DNA of 64,000 nucleotides, taken from NCBI RefSeq assembly GCF_002775205.1, contig NC_036456.1, forward strand, positions 6,339,463 through 6,403,462, read 5' to 3'. Each line of letters begins with the position of its first letter. Within the stretch, counting starts at the first letter, position 1. Below, piece by piece: positions 49,990 through 61,794 of the stretch. The notes below the pieces were generated by a model. That model was not told where the DNA came from, did not search any database, and saw nothing but the letters and a program-made list of their open reading frames with translations. This stretch comes from Xiphophorus maculatus (lineage: Eukaryota > Chordata > Actinopteri > Cyprinodontiformes > Poeciliidae). The translations under genes and the position numbers were made by a program.

Positions 49990-52900
49990 ACACCAAGAGA
50001 AACAGATTGAAGCATTTTATTCTTAGTTTGTGGGTTTTCTTAGGCAGCTTTTTCTCATCTGGTACTGATGATGATCAGTTCTGATAACAAAACAAACAAA
50101 TAGATAAAATATAAGGTTTAGTGTGACTAATCCTTGAAACAGGGCAAAAAGTGTTTGAATTTATTGTGACAGAGTACAAGTAACGTAACTCTGTTGTTTC
50201 TTCCTGTGCCTGGTGTTCAGGCTAAAAGATTCCCCAGGGGCCTGAGCATCTTTTAAAGGTTCCAGGAGAGACAATAATGGATTGAAGGGGGAGAAGTAAA
50301 CTGTGCACTTTAGAGGTTTAATGGTACAGATTTACATCTAGAGAAATTATGTGCTTAATGATGTATAATGTTTGTTAAATAAAACAACTAACATAACAGT
50401 CATATTATTAGAGTGACTGCATTTGCTCATCTCTAGATTAACACAAAATATGTAAAAACCCGAGTTTATGATTACTCAGACATAAAGTCCACTAAAAAAA
50501 TTGGTGTTTCATAGTTTTCCAAAAGCATTGCTGAAATGTACCATTTTACTATTTTTCTTGTGAACCGATGTTAGTGTGATGTTTCATCCTATTAGCTGGA
50601 TGAATAATCTCTTTAAATTCAGAGAACACTAACCTTTAGACATGTTTTCTATATGTAGATTTATTTTATTTAATCAGATCTTTTTATTGGACCAACCATC
50701 ATTCTAACCATTATTGTGATTTAAGCTCGATGGACCCAAAACGTGTGAGCACACGAACAGGAAATCAGCCAACACAGAACAATCAGAGTTTACTTATTTT
50801 ATTCTTTTTAGCGCTAAAAAGAAAGAGACGCTTACCCTTACAGGCTTATGTGGATGTCAAGTGTAAAGGCCCGAATCTATACAGCATCTGCTCAAACACG
50901 GAAGACACCTTGCTTATATCCTGAAGTCCACCTCCTGGTCTGCTGGTGTGTTACGTCACTGCCTAGTGGTCAGACGATGAGCTAAAGTTAAGTTTCGTTT
51001 CTACAGAAAGTGTCCGTATGAAACAAAAGGCTTTTGTGCAGAATCTTTGTGTCCGTAGATGTGTGTGCGTGCATGTATGGTGCGTGTCTGGAGCAAACGT
51101 CTCAACACCATCCAGTTGCGTTATAATGATGATAGCAGGTTGTTTTGTCTTGAGCCGCTGGGAAAAATCTTCAGGATTCTATAAAGTTAGTTGGTTCTGA
51201 GCACATTTCTTGCCAAAAGCACACTAAACTTAAGCTATGTAAAATTCTGACAATTTTAGATTTGTTGGGACTTTAGACTTTTTCTTAGAGATATTTTCTT
51301 AAAATTTGTTGTAGACATTTTTACTTCACATCTAACATTTCCCCTGCGTGTCCAGTCCTTGTCGAAATCAAAGCAGAACGTAGAGACTCTCTAGCAACAG
51401 CCTGTAAGGGTAAAACTCTTTATTCTTGGGTTGGATGCCTCAAGTCGTCATCCTGCTCAGTTTAAATGATCTCAAACAATGCAGCTCCAGAGGTTTTTGA
51501 TACTTGACATTTATTGCATTTGTTCCATCTTTCCAGGAATACAGAAAGAAAGATAAATAAAAGAAAATGAACAAACATGTAAGGTGTGGCACAGATATAA
51601 CTCTCAAAAACAATTCAATTCAGGATTAAGCGAATTTGGACTTTCACAGCAGTCATAACTGTTTGATATCATGAGTAAAAACATTAATTATACCTGGACT
51701 GTTTCTACTGTCGTTGACAGGCTGGCATACTTCTTGTCCGTCCTGAACTTTTATCCAACAAGTCCTGGAATGACTTCTCAGATATTTTCAAATGCAAAAT
51801 TCAAATAAGAATTTTTCACTGCTAACCACTGAGATATACACAAAAGAAATCACACAGGATATATATGTTATATTTATAATATTGGTTCTGTCAATGCATA
51901 ACAGAAAATTATGAATAAATGCCACAGATCAACCCCTTTATCTTTACCAGGACAGATAGAATCTGGAGCTGGATGTAAAGTTATTGCAATGAATATTACA
52001 TTTGATTTAATAGATCCGAGTGAAAAAAATGATTTCAAGATGAACAAGTACATAAATCACATACCTAAATATTCAGTATGAGCAAGATATTACCATTTTC
52101 ATTCTAAACACATCAAAACTAATTATTTATGAAGAACCAAATATTGAACCAAAATGAAATTGCTAAAATGTAATAAGTCTAAATGCAGATCTTACATTAT
52201 TGAACCTTAATATGGCAGATATACTTGATACATATTTGAAGTATTTAGTATTAAATATAAAATATTAAATTTATATTGAACCTTTTGCAATGACAGATAA
52301 GTTCTGTTGTTAAACCATTCGAGATTCAGGTTTAAGCAATGGCTACCATTTGTGATTCACAGGGAGTTCTATCAGATTGAGGTATTTAGATGTTTCCACC
52401 CTGAAACATGGAATAAAAATATTCATAATTTGGTTTAAAATCAAATTTTTTAAAGCATCTCATATTTCAGCTAGATCCTGAGCTAGAGGTGGGAACAAAG
52501 CTTTCCAGCACAAAAATAAAATATCCAGAAGGGGGCGCTGTTGCTTTAAAGAAAATACAATACGGCTTCTCCTAGTCTTGATCACAGAGGAAGATGAAAA
52601 GCTTTGACTCTCTGCACACAAAAAGGAATCTTATTGCTCCAACTAGGATTCGTAGTCATCAAGGTATGGAAAAAAAAAAAGATTTTAAATCTCAACAGAA
52701 AGTCACTAAAACAAGTTTTATGGTGACTTTGGAGCAACAGAGGCCTGAAGTTACGAAAACAAATAAAGTAACATCCTCCTATTTCTCAGGATCCACTGAT
52801 TGGGACAGCGGCCCTCAGTTTGATGCTTTTTGGTTTTAGTTTGGTGTCTGATGTCACAACAAGTAACATCATAAAAAACAGAAAGGAACTAAACCCCTTC

Positions 52901-53040
52901 CTGATTACAAAGCAACATTTTATAAATACATATTTTTCTTAGTGATATGAGTCAACTAAAATAATATAAACCACAAAAAACTAATGAAATGTCAAAAATA
53001 ACCTTTGTACTCTGACTTTTTTCAAATTAGGGCACTCTTC
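49990..53040. other. non-genic stretch between genes E and C
   Basis: I see no exon with a recognisable domain, no clear repeat ends and no large ORF. A GTTAAGTTTCGTTTCTAC word at about 50987 is a near-miss for an interferon-response element (one-base spacer). Confidence 0.45.
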
Positions 53041-53044
53041 CAAG

Positions 53045-53050
53045 TTTATT
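53045..53050 (-). terminator. candidate polyadenylation signal of gene C
   Basis: AATAAA on the minus strand, about 185 bases past the stop of gene C. Confidence 0.4.
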
Positions 53051-53232
53051 AGTAAATCAGCTGTCTGAAAAACATCTTATAATTCGCAATAAATCTTATC
53101 TCACAGTTACATTATTTTCCCAAAGCTTAAGGCCAGATTATAGTTAAGTGGAAGAAGGTCTTAAACCTGCCACTGCTGCTGCTGCTACTGTGAAACCAGC
53201 AGCTCCAACAATTGTTCCATCTTCTGCTTAAC

Positions 53233-56138
53233 CTACAGGTCCAGTGCCTTGTAGGCAGCTGTTATATATGCAAGAATAGTCTTAATAGCTTCTTGTGTAC
53301 CAAGAAAGGCTTTCAATAGAAGATTTATTGTAATGTCTTTTATTGTCTTTAAAATCTCACGAACTCTTCTTATAGCTCTCTTCATGATTCCTTCTTTTGC
53401 AACTTGTTGTTCTTGTTCTCGAAGAACTGGCAATTCTTCATCAACTTCCAGTTCTTCATAAGGAATTTGTTCTTCTTCATGTAGAAACTGTTGTGTCATT
53501 TCCTCCTCTCCTTGCAGCAAACCATTGGTGTAGTACTTTCCATCGTTTTGCTGTTCTTCATGAACAACCGGTTCATGAACAGCTTGCTGTTCTTGTTGAA
53601 CAATTGCAAGTGCTACACGTTGTGTCATTTTCTGCACTGTTTGCAGAAGCTCATTGGTATAGCAGTTCCCTTTGTTTTTTTCCACCGTCTCTTCAATTGA
53701 TTTGAGCATCTCCTTCACCTGGAAGGCGTTGTTCCTATAGGTCTCAACAGAATGATTGTTCCAGTGTTCATTATCTACAACATGGCACCGACCACCACAT
53801 TTTGCTACTATTTCCATCAAAGATTCGTTTTGGCTAATATATTCTTTGATATTCTGCCCTTTAGGGAGATTCTCACCATTAGTAAAAACTACTGTTGCAT
53901 ATGGAAACACTTGCTCAGAGAAGCTTTCAGTAATTTTTTGAATAATTTCTTTTTCCTGGTCTGTGAAACGTCCTAGTTCAAGTACAATGAGGAAGGCATG
54001 CAGCCCAGGCGAATACTCTGTGATAAATCTCCATATTTCGTCCTTCAGTTTTTCTTCAGGCATCTTTGTATCAAAGAAGCCTGGTGTGTCAATCAGAGTA
54101 ATTTGTCTCCCATTGAGTGAATCAGTTTGTGCCTGACATGGACTTTGACCAGAGTTAGCACCAGGGCAGACAGTGAACTTGTTTTCTCCAAATATGGTGT
54201 TTCCAAGACTGCTTTTCCCAGATCCAGTTTTCCCAAGAATCACAACTCTTCTCAAATCAGACTCTAAAACATAAAAATGTCCGTCATTACTATAACACTG
54301 AAGAAATGTGAACAAAATCAAGTTGATTAATGTTTGGTGAACAAAGTCATACTTTGTATTCAAAGCTGAATATTAGACATAGACAGTTGTCAAACAGAAA
54401 ACATTGCAGCTTGGCCCTGGAGAAAACATATATATACTGCCCGCTAGACCCAGTGTTAGAGATTTTTGGTCAGCCTCCTGCATCACCGCCCTCTGGATAT
54501 TTTGTAGCAGGCTCCGCCCTGACTGCACTGTTTTGGTCAGACTGCGATGTTTGTTTTTTCTTGTGTTTTCTTGAACTCTGTTCTGCTGTAAAGTAAGGTT
54601 TGGTCCATGTTTCCTTGATGAGATTGATATTTTTGCCTCACCTTACCACCATTTATTTGGTTATAGAACAGAAAGAGCCTATTGCCTGAGTTTACAATAC
54701 TTTGATATTATAAACTCTCAGGCAGGCTTTCAAATATTGTATTCTGAAAAGGAAAAAGTTAGAGAAAATAAATGAGGGTGACTTACCATCAGGAAGACAT
54801 CTGTTACCAGTGTTGATGCAGTCCCAGTCGTTTTCGTTTGACACAGCCCTCTAGTGTACAAGAAAATGGTTTATTTATGTAGGAATTTTTTTTAAGTCTT
54901 TAGGCAGTAATGATGAAAATAAGGTGTACAGAGACAATAAAACACTTTATCAACACAGAATTTGGTAGAACCTAATGATGTGCAAATATTATATTCACAC
55001 CGCCAAACATCTGCACCTAAAACCCAATTTCCAGATTTTTTAAAATCTTCTATTAATATTCATATTATGTCTTATTATATTTTAGCAATCATATTATTAC
55101 CATTATATTGAACTCTAGAGGATCAACTGTTCACAAGGTTTCTAGAGGCCTGTCCTGGTCATGTTGGTCAAGAAGATTTGAGAGTGAAGAAAGAGTATGC
55201 GTCCAAAGTGCTGCTGAGTCCTACTAACCTCTTCTGGAGCTGTGGAGACACTGGTGCTGGAAGAGTCAGAAGATAGAGGTTTCTCTGTGACAATTAAGAC
55301 CAGAGGACCTGAGGGCAGCTCCACTGTGTGCTCACATCTCATTAGGACTTCCTGCTGGTCTACAACAAAATGGATCACAATCATTATTTTGAGCTTTAAT
55401 AAGGTATACATGGTGCAATTACAACCAAATTGTTGTACGATCAACAGTCAACTGTTGATAGAAATATCAAAGACATTTTAAATTTAAATGAAGATAAGAA
55501 ATAATACAATGTAAAATACAATGATTTAAATTATATCACATTATATACCAGGTGATCAAATCAGGGTCAGTTCAGTTGACGGGGTCAATCAAATTGCCTG
55601 TAGAGATTTTTAAGGTCCAGCAAGAGTCAATATTCAGTGACACAATATTAACACAGTCTGGCAATGTGTCAATACGCTTCATGACGTCTCATTAACCCAT
55701 CACTGCATTTTACAAAAAATTACTTCCTTTAAACCTTCCTGAACTAAATAGACACACCGGATGCCAAACAACTAAAGAGAAAGTTAGTATAGAAAAAAAG
55801 TCTGAAAAAAAAAACTCCTACATCATCTGTGCTTTGTTATTGTCTCTGTCATCTTTCAAGTTTGTTCCACTCACTAAATTAACTTTTTTAAAGGCAATTT
55901 ACACTTGAAATAAATAATTTACACCTGGAACTGATAGACAGTATTTTACTTTACCTCTTTGAAGTTTGAAAGCGATACTGTAGGTCTCATCGGCTGCAAT
56001 TGTTACTGGTCCACACGCTCCTCCGCCTGACTTGCGTTTAATCTGAAAATAATTTTCTACTTTCTTCTTATTTTGTTCTGAGAGAACGTCTGAACACTCG
56101 ATGAAAACGGGGTATGGATAACAGTCCTCCATCTTCAT
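53233..56138 (-). CDS. gene C: RRM-like / AIG1 GTPase fusion without macro domains
   Basis: About 469 residues in four exons: 55955-56138, 55229-55359, 54787-54850 and 53233-54263. Phases 1, 0 and 1 join correctly. Residues 1-105 are the same RRM-type region as genes A and B (YPYPVFIEC, KRKSGGGACGP, DQQEVLMRCEHTVEL). A 64-base linker exon matches exon 6 of A in position and phase. The GTPase exon follows with GKTGSGKS, DTPGFFD and VFTNGEN; here the G4-like THG is TNG. The conserved post-domain motif appears twice (GNCYTNELLQ, then GKYYTNGLLQ), followed by a Glu/Gln-rich region (EEEQIPYEELEVDEE) and a basic, amphipathic C-terminus. The start may be MKMEDC or, two codons on, MEDC, which aligns better with A and B. 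Macro domains were either lost here or gained in the A/B lineage. Confidence 0.85.
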
Positions 56139-56244
56139 TCAGAACGCAAACTAACTTCTAGTTCCTCTTGGCCGCACCCTAAGTACTGTTGTTTTCGTAA
56201 ACACACAAATGGGTTTTTCCATGATGAAATGTAACATAATACAC

Positions 56245-56254
56245 TTTCACTTTC
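56245..56254 (-). promoter_or_regulatory. interferon-response-like element (ISRE/IRF site) of gene C
   Basis: The minus strand reads GTTGAAAGTGAAAGT, containing GAAAGTGAAA about 107 bases upstream of the start codon. It is identical over 12 bases to the site in front of gene D. Binding by IRF factors is inferred. Confidence 0.65.
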
Positions 56255-56389
56255 AACTTGTTCATAAGAGACAGCAACTTATTCATAATCAGCATGATTT
56301 TAAGATGATTTGTGAGATTTTCCCTTGCTTGATTTGTTATCTTTTTTTGAGACCTGCCTCCAGAAAATCATGTAATGTGCTCTTCTTCA

Positions 56390-56930
56390 TAGTCGGCCTT
56401 CTATCACCTGAAGAACATTTCCAGGATTAAAGGACTAATGTCTCAGCCAGATCTAGAGAAACTCATCCATGCGTTCATCTTCAGTCGTATTGATTATTGC
56501 AACAGCGTCTTCACAGGTCTGTCCAACAAATCAATCAAACAGCTGCAGCTGATCCAGAATGCTGCTGCTGGCGTTCTCACTAAAACCAGGAAGATAGAGC
56601 ACATAACACCAGTTTTAAAGTCCCTCCACTGGCTCCCTGTAGCTCAAAGAATAGACTTTAAAATACTGTTGTTAGTTTATAAATCACTTAACGGCTTAGC
56701 ACCACAATACATTAAAGATCTGCTTTTATTGTATCAACCTTCCAGGTCTTCATGTTCTGGTTCTGGTTCTTCTCTGCATCCCCAGAACCAGAACCAAACA
56801 TGGAGAAGCAGCATTCAAATTCTATGCACCACAAATCTGGAACAAACTTCCAGAAAACTGTAAAACAGCTGAAACACTGACTTCCTTTAAATCTAGACTA
56901 AAGACCCACCTGTTCACTGTAAATTTAAGG
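56390..56930 (+). mobile_element. L2-type LINE 3' fragment
   Basis: The plus strand has an open frame at 56438-56863 with the reverse transcriptase end typical of L2-clade LINEs (FSRIDYCNSVFTGL, LQLIQNAA, LHWLPVAQRIDFKILLLVYK, NGLAPQYI). The 5' part of the element is missing. It belongs to the same family as 17411-17975 and 30181-31050 but is better preserved. Confidence 0.85.
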
Positions 56931-57028
56931 AAAATTTGCAGTGAGATCAGAAATAAATGTGGAGATTTGTTGATTTTGTGTGAATTTCGTAAATTTGTTA
57001 AAAACTGGAGGGAAGTAGTTATGTGATT

Positions 57029-57102
57029 TGGAGTCTAGGGGGCCACATAAAAAGCTATGGTGGGCCAGATTTGGCCCTCTGGCCTCGAGTTTGACACCTG
57101 TG
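57029..57102. repeat. right end of a hAT-type element
   Basis: CTCGAGTTTGACACCTGTG matches the right terminus of the element at 32004-32208 (CTGGAGTTTGACACCTGTG). The left end is not recognisable. Confidence 0.4.
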
Positions 57103-57651
57103 ATGTAGAGCATGCAGAGATACAGAGTTTTGCTTGGTGTGTGTTAGCAATGCTCAATAGGGGAATTTGAAGAAAGTACCTTTTCTAAACTGGGACTGTA
57201 TCTAGTTTATGTACTAGGAGTGAAATGTGAAGTCAAACACAAGGTCGTCTCCTCGACAAATAAAGCTTGGTCCAGGCTGAGTCATCAATGAGAAAGTTAT
57301 TCCCATCCCACCAATAAAAATTAAAACCATATGTCCATTCCAATGTCATTGGACTACTGTGATGGGAGCTTAAGAAAACTTTTGTGGCCTCATTTTGAAT
57401 CCATTTTATCCCTTCATATTTCCATCTAAGCAAGTCATTTTGAATGCATGTACTTAAACTATAGTATGAATTATTCCATCTTTGAAATTTGGCATTGTAA
57501 ATACAAAGATGAACAGTCAAAAATATTATACAGCATATCTTCATTTGAAAACTTTGTATTCCATTTTTCCGCATTGATTGTGGTTCTGAGTCCCATCTCA
57601 TCAGGAGACTCTCCTAAAATAGGAAGTGACTACTGCAATATTAATGGATTC

Positions 57652-58030
57652 TGTCATGCTATGTGGTTGAAGTGTGGACTAAAATGCAGCAGTCATTAGA
57701 TGTCAGGTGGTGTTGAATAATGAACAAAAACTTACCGAATGCAAAAGTCCAGGGGAAAAAACAAATTAAAACCAGAGACACGAGGAGAACATAAGGAACT
57801 GGGTAAAACCAAGGAAAGTAATGTGACAATGTGGCGCGGTGGCAAGAGGAACAAGGTAACAGGATGGAGGTAACGAAACAAACTGGCAGCTAATGGTTGA
57901 AAAAGAGGAGCTTAGATACTGTGAGGTGGTATCGAGAACAATGGACCAGGCTAATGAGCTAATTGAGTGAAGGTGTGAGTAGTTGGAGCAGGAATCAGAC
58001 TGAGGGGAGGAGAGAGCATGGAACAGGAAG
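57652..58030. repeat. possible LTR-like or related interspersed repeat
   Basis: The start TGTCATGCTATG and the internal composition (blocks such as GACACGAGGAGAACATAAGG) resemble the two solo LTR-like fossils in this window. No flanking duplication was found, so the assignment is weak. Confidence 0.3.
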
Positions 58031-58305
58031 GCTGGGAAGATACGCATTATTGGAATCATATTCTTTTTGCTTTGACTGATGTAATCATGTATTTGTATAT
58101 TAATGGATGTCTGGGAAGGCAAGTGAATATATCTAAGAAATGGCAATAAAATCAAAAATTATATAGCTTCATTGCTCTTTTCCAATCAGATTAGTTTGAC
58201 AATTTATAGTTAGATTCAATAAATGACACATCATCCCTCCTGTCCAGTTTCAAAAGATCCTTTAAATGTTAACCAGAATAATCCACACAGCCAGTAAAGA
58301 TGATC

Positions 58306-58815
58306 TCAGTAAAGTTTGTCACAAAGTAATGACTTCTCCTCCTCTGACTTTTCACATTTTGTTTCTATAACTTTGTTCCAGCCCTGGTTAATCGTATCTA
58401 AGCAAACCTGTGCCTCATTCTTCACAGCCTCTGCTGTTTTCTGTGCAGCTTCCTTTGGAGTCTCTGCTCCTTCAGCCACGTCGTATCCAGTTAAAGCACC
58501 TTTAACAGCTCCCGTTGCAGCAACTGCTGCTGTGACGCTCAAACACGTCGCTGCTGGTACCACACCGCCCCCTAGTGCCGTTCCTCCTACCCCTAATGCC
58601 ATACCTGCTGAAGCTGCAGCTGTTTTGCCCACCGCGTTCCTCAGCTTTACTGGCTTCGAAGATTCCTGTAAAACAGTAAGGACTGCTCCAACCATGACCA
58701 CCACACCAAAAATCGCCCCTAACAAAACGCCAACGCCAAGGCCCGTACATGTGATCAAGAGTTTATCAGCAACCCTTCTCTTGGCCTTTTCTCTGATCTC
58801 TGCTTCCGGCACCAA
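58306..58815 (-). pseudogene. orphan C-terminal half of an AIG1/GIMAP gene
   Basis: An open frame of about 170 codons starts PEAEIREKAKRRVADKLL, matching PEEKIRETAKERTYDDFL of gene E. It continues through a Gly-rich hydrophobic region (VGVLLGAIFGVVV) to a tail with AETPKEAAQKTAEAV, as in genes A, B and E. The GTPase domain that should precede it is absent. Instead LINE-like sequence begins just upstream. It therefore appears to be a 5'-truncated relic, although its own frame is still open. Confidence 0.7.
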
Positions 58816-58859
58816 CCAAAAAACTAACACAATGAACAGATTCTGGCTAGGTTCCTATT

Positions 58860-59225
58860 TGAGAACATTGAAACTAATAAAAAGTGATTTTAGATATACC
58901 CCGTAAAAGTTAGTGCTGTACGGGGTGAGCCTCCGGGAAATTGCGAAAAAGGACTTCGCTGAGATGTGGTTCACCCTAGCCACCATCAAAGACGCCATAT
59001 GGACCTCCAGGAACTTGCTGGTAAGCAGGACCAGGCAGATGCCCCCCGTAGCTGTGATCCGAATGGCTGCAGCGAGAAGAATAACATCGAGAGCTGCAGG
59101 TGGTGAGCCAAGGACACAGCCACAAAGAAGAATCGCCTGCGCCTCCGTGGACGAAGGAGCCGGAGCTCGTTTCCCACATAGCCAGAGGTCCTCTGAGTGA
59201 TGCGGGGGCAGCGACATGTTTGCAT
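58860..59225 (+). mobile_element. probable LINE ORF fragment
   Basis: The plus frame contains SLREIAKKDFAEMWFTLAT and KDAIWTSRNLLV, which look like the C-terminal part of fish LINE ORF2 proteins downstream of the reverse transcriptase. It lies at the break point of the truncated AIG1 gene. The family is not assigned. Confidence 0.4.
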
Positions 59226-60529
59226 TCACCTCAAAAATATGTAGTTGCGCCCCTGATGTTGGTCAGAATATAATAAAGACATTAAGATAATGGGGAAAGA
59301 AATGTAACTGCACTTGATGTCATGACTTTGATTTAAAATGGTTCCCAGTCTTCTAAAAACCCCAAGATTAAACTGAGCAACATTTAGAACTTCTTAACTT
59401 GTTTGCTTGTTGTGTGTGAGAGAGAACAAAAATAAAAAGAGCAGTGAAGCTACTATGAATTTTGATTTTATTACCATTTCGTGGATATCTGTTGACATGT
59501 CTTCATACATCTGTAAGTATACAAATAAATGACTACAGCAGTCAAAGCAAAAAGAATATTCCAATAGAAATTTGTGATAAAAGATTGTCTAAATATTCTT
59601 GATATTATAGTAAAGTTTGCAATGTCCTTGAATAGATATCAATTTACTGATGATTCGCTCTACAGGACAGGTTCTAGTACATAATAGGTTTTTGCAATCA
59701 GATGCAAAATCCAAATTTAAAACTTTGACTGAATTGTTAAAAAAAAAAGAAAATCTCCAGGCGACGTCATTAAGGCTAATTGGAGCTATAACTATATAAT
59801 ACATTTGCACACGTTTTGGTAACTTAAGCACAAGTTGTTTTTGGGATTAAAAACTTCTAATCTCTGTCACGATCAGTGATGGCATAGTTACTTTGAAAAA
59901 GTAACTTTAATCGGATTACTGATTACTCCTTGAAAAAGTAACTTAGTTAGATTACTGTCTACTTGATTTGGAAAGTAACTAAGTTACATTAAAAGTAACA
60001 TTTTTAGTTACTTTCAGCAGCTGCTAACAACAACACTGTGAAAATTACATTGATCTTTAACAAAACTTAATTGTAAGCTATTTTATAACGGTAACATCAA
60101 CAATGTGTCTCCACTTATAAGGTTGAACTGAAGGGGAGATTTTTAATGGTTGCAGTACAAAAAAACAAAACTTTATTATTTTGTGCATGTTTTTGTGTGG
60201 TCCACTATTGTCTGGAAAACGCTAAGGATTTTAATCCCCCCCCAACCCCTGACCCCTAACCCCCAAGCAAGGCCTCCAGGTTGTGCGTTACGGCCCTGCG
60301 TTTGGTGTCAAAGCACAGCGCACAGAGCTCCTCCTGTGGCTCCACAATTCAGATGGCTGCTGCACAGATTTGTGACACTTATCTTAATATTAATAATTAT
60401 AATGGTGTTTAGTTGCACAACTTTACGGACTCGTTCATTCGTGGCTGTTTTCACGTTTATTGCGCTGTTCATATTAGTCTCGATGTTTCCAATGTTCTGG
60501 ATAGCTCAACGTAATTGACAGGTAATATA

Positions 60530-61794
60530 CACTGACTGGCCAAAAAAAAAGTCGCCACCAAAAAATGGTCACACTCTCTAATATTTTGTTGGACCGCCTT
60601 TAGCTTTGATTACAGCCCGCATTCGCTGTGGCATTGTTTCAATAAGCTTCTGCAGTGTCACAAGATTTATTTCCATCCAGTGTTGCATTAATCTTTCACC
60701 AAGATCTTGTATTGATGATGGGAGAGTCTGACCACTGCGCAAAGCCTTCTCCAGCACATCCCAAAGATTCTCAATGGGGTTAAGGTCTGGACTCTGTGGT
60801 GGCCAATCCATGTGTGAAAAAGATGTCTCATGCTCCCTGAACCACTCTTTCACAATGTGAGCCCGATGAATCCTGGCATTGTCATCTTGGAATATGCCCG
60901 TTCCATTTGGGAAGACAAAATCCGTTGATGGAATAACCTGGTCATTCAGTATATTCAGGTAGTCAGCTGACCTCATTCTTTGGGCACACAATGTTGCTGA
61001 ACCTAGACCTGACCAACTGCAGCAACCCCAGATCATAGCACTGCCCCCACAGGCTTGTACAGTAGGCACTGGGCATGATGGGTGCATCACTTCACCTGCC
61101 TCTCTTCTTACCCTGATGCGCCCATCACTCTGGAACAGGGTAAATCTGGACTCATCAGACCACATGACCCTCTTCCATTCCTCCAGAGTCCAATCTTTAT
61201 GCTCCCTAGCAAACTGAAGCCTTTTTTTCTGGTTAGCCTTACTGATTAGAGGTTTTCTTACGGCTACACAGCTGTTCAATCCCAACCCCTTGAGTTCCCT
61301 TCGCATTGTGCGTGTGGAAATGCTTTTGCGTTCACAATTAAACATACTCCTGAGTTCTGCTGTTGTTTTTCTTCGATTTGATTTGACCAAACGTTTAAGT
61401 AATCGCCGATCACGATCATTCAGGATTTTTTTCCGACCACATTTCTTCCTGGAAGACGATGGTTCCCCACCATCCTTCCAGTTTTTAATGATGCGTTGGA
61501 CAGTTCTTAACCCAGTTCTAGTAGTTTCTGCAATCTCCTTAGATGTTTTCTCTGCTTGATGCATGCCAATGATTGGACCCTTCTTAAACAGACTAACGTC
61601 TTTTCCACGACCACAGGATGTGTCTTTTGCCATGGTTGTTTAAGAAATGAGGAGTTACTCATTGCATCAGCTGGGGTTAAATAACTTGTTGCCAGCTGAA
61701 AGATAATCGCCTATGCAGTACTTATCCAATAGGAGGCTTGTAACTATTTGCTTAGTTAAATCCAGGTGGCAACTTTTTTTTTGGCCAGGTAATA
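60530..61794 (-). mobile_element. full-length Tc1-like transposon
   Basis: The termini are CACTGACTGGCC, continuing as an A-run and GTCGCCACC, and on the other side (reverse-complemented) TATTACCTGGCC, continuing as an A-run and GTTGCCACC. TA flanks both ends (60528-60529 and 61795-61796). The outermost bases differ between the two ends (4 of 12), while the inner part is nearly identical. It is inserted inside the hAT-type element. Confidence 0.9.
60578..61633 (-). CDS. Tc1-like transposase, intact frame
   Basis: 351 residues, uninterrupted. The N-terminal part has paired helix-turn-helix DNA-binding features ([21 protein letters not shown]) and a GRKK AT-hook-like motif near residue 66. The catalytic DDE core shows [16 protein letters not shown] and [11 protein letters not shown]. 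Counting from the second Asp of QDDN to the Glu of PIEN gives 36 intervening residues, instead of the 34 of classical Tc1, which fits a DD36E-type group. The ATG ([12 protein letters not shown]) lies inside the inverted repeats as expected. The product would cut and paste elements with matching ends at TA sites; whether it is active is unknown. Confidence 0.92.
   Translation of the reverse strand: MAKDTSCGRGKDVSLFKKGPIIGMHQAEKTSKEIAETTRTGLRTVQRIIKNWKDGGEPSSSRKKCGRKKILNDRDRRLLKRLVKSNRRKTTAELRSMFNCERKSISTRTMRRELKGLGLNSCVAVRKPLISKANQKKRLQFAREHKDWTLEEWKRVMWSDESRFTLFQSDGRIRVRREAGEVMHPSCPVPTVQACGGSAMIWGCCSWSGLGSATLCAQRMRSADYLNILNDQVIPSTDFVFPNGTGIFQDDNARIHRAHIVKEWFREHETSFSHMDWPPQSPDLNPIENLWDVLEKALRSGQTLPSSIQDLGERLMQHWMEINLVTLQKLIETMPQRMRAVIKAKGGPTKY

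Noticed and set aside
52594-52839. possible lone first exon (MKSFDSLHTKRN) with a GTATGG donor at about 52662
   Set aside because: No acceptor-bearing partner exon on the plus strand follows, and the next gene is on the opposite strand; no domain visible.
58316-58906. 196-residue open frame on the plus strand
   Set aside because: Antisense to the orphan AIG1 tail; Ala/Pro/Thr-rich composition is explained by the complementary strand.
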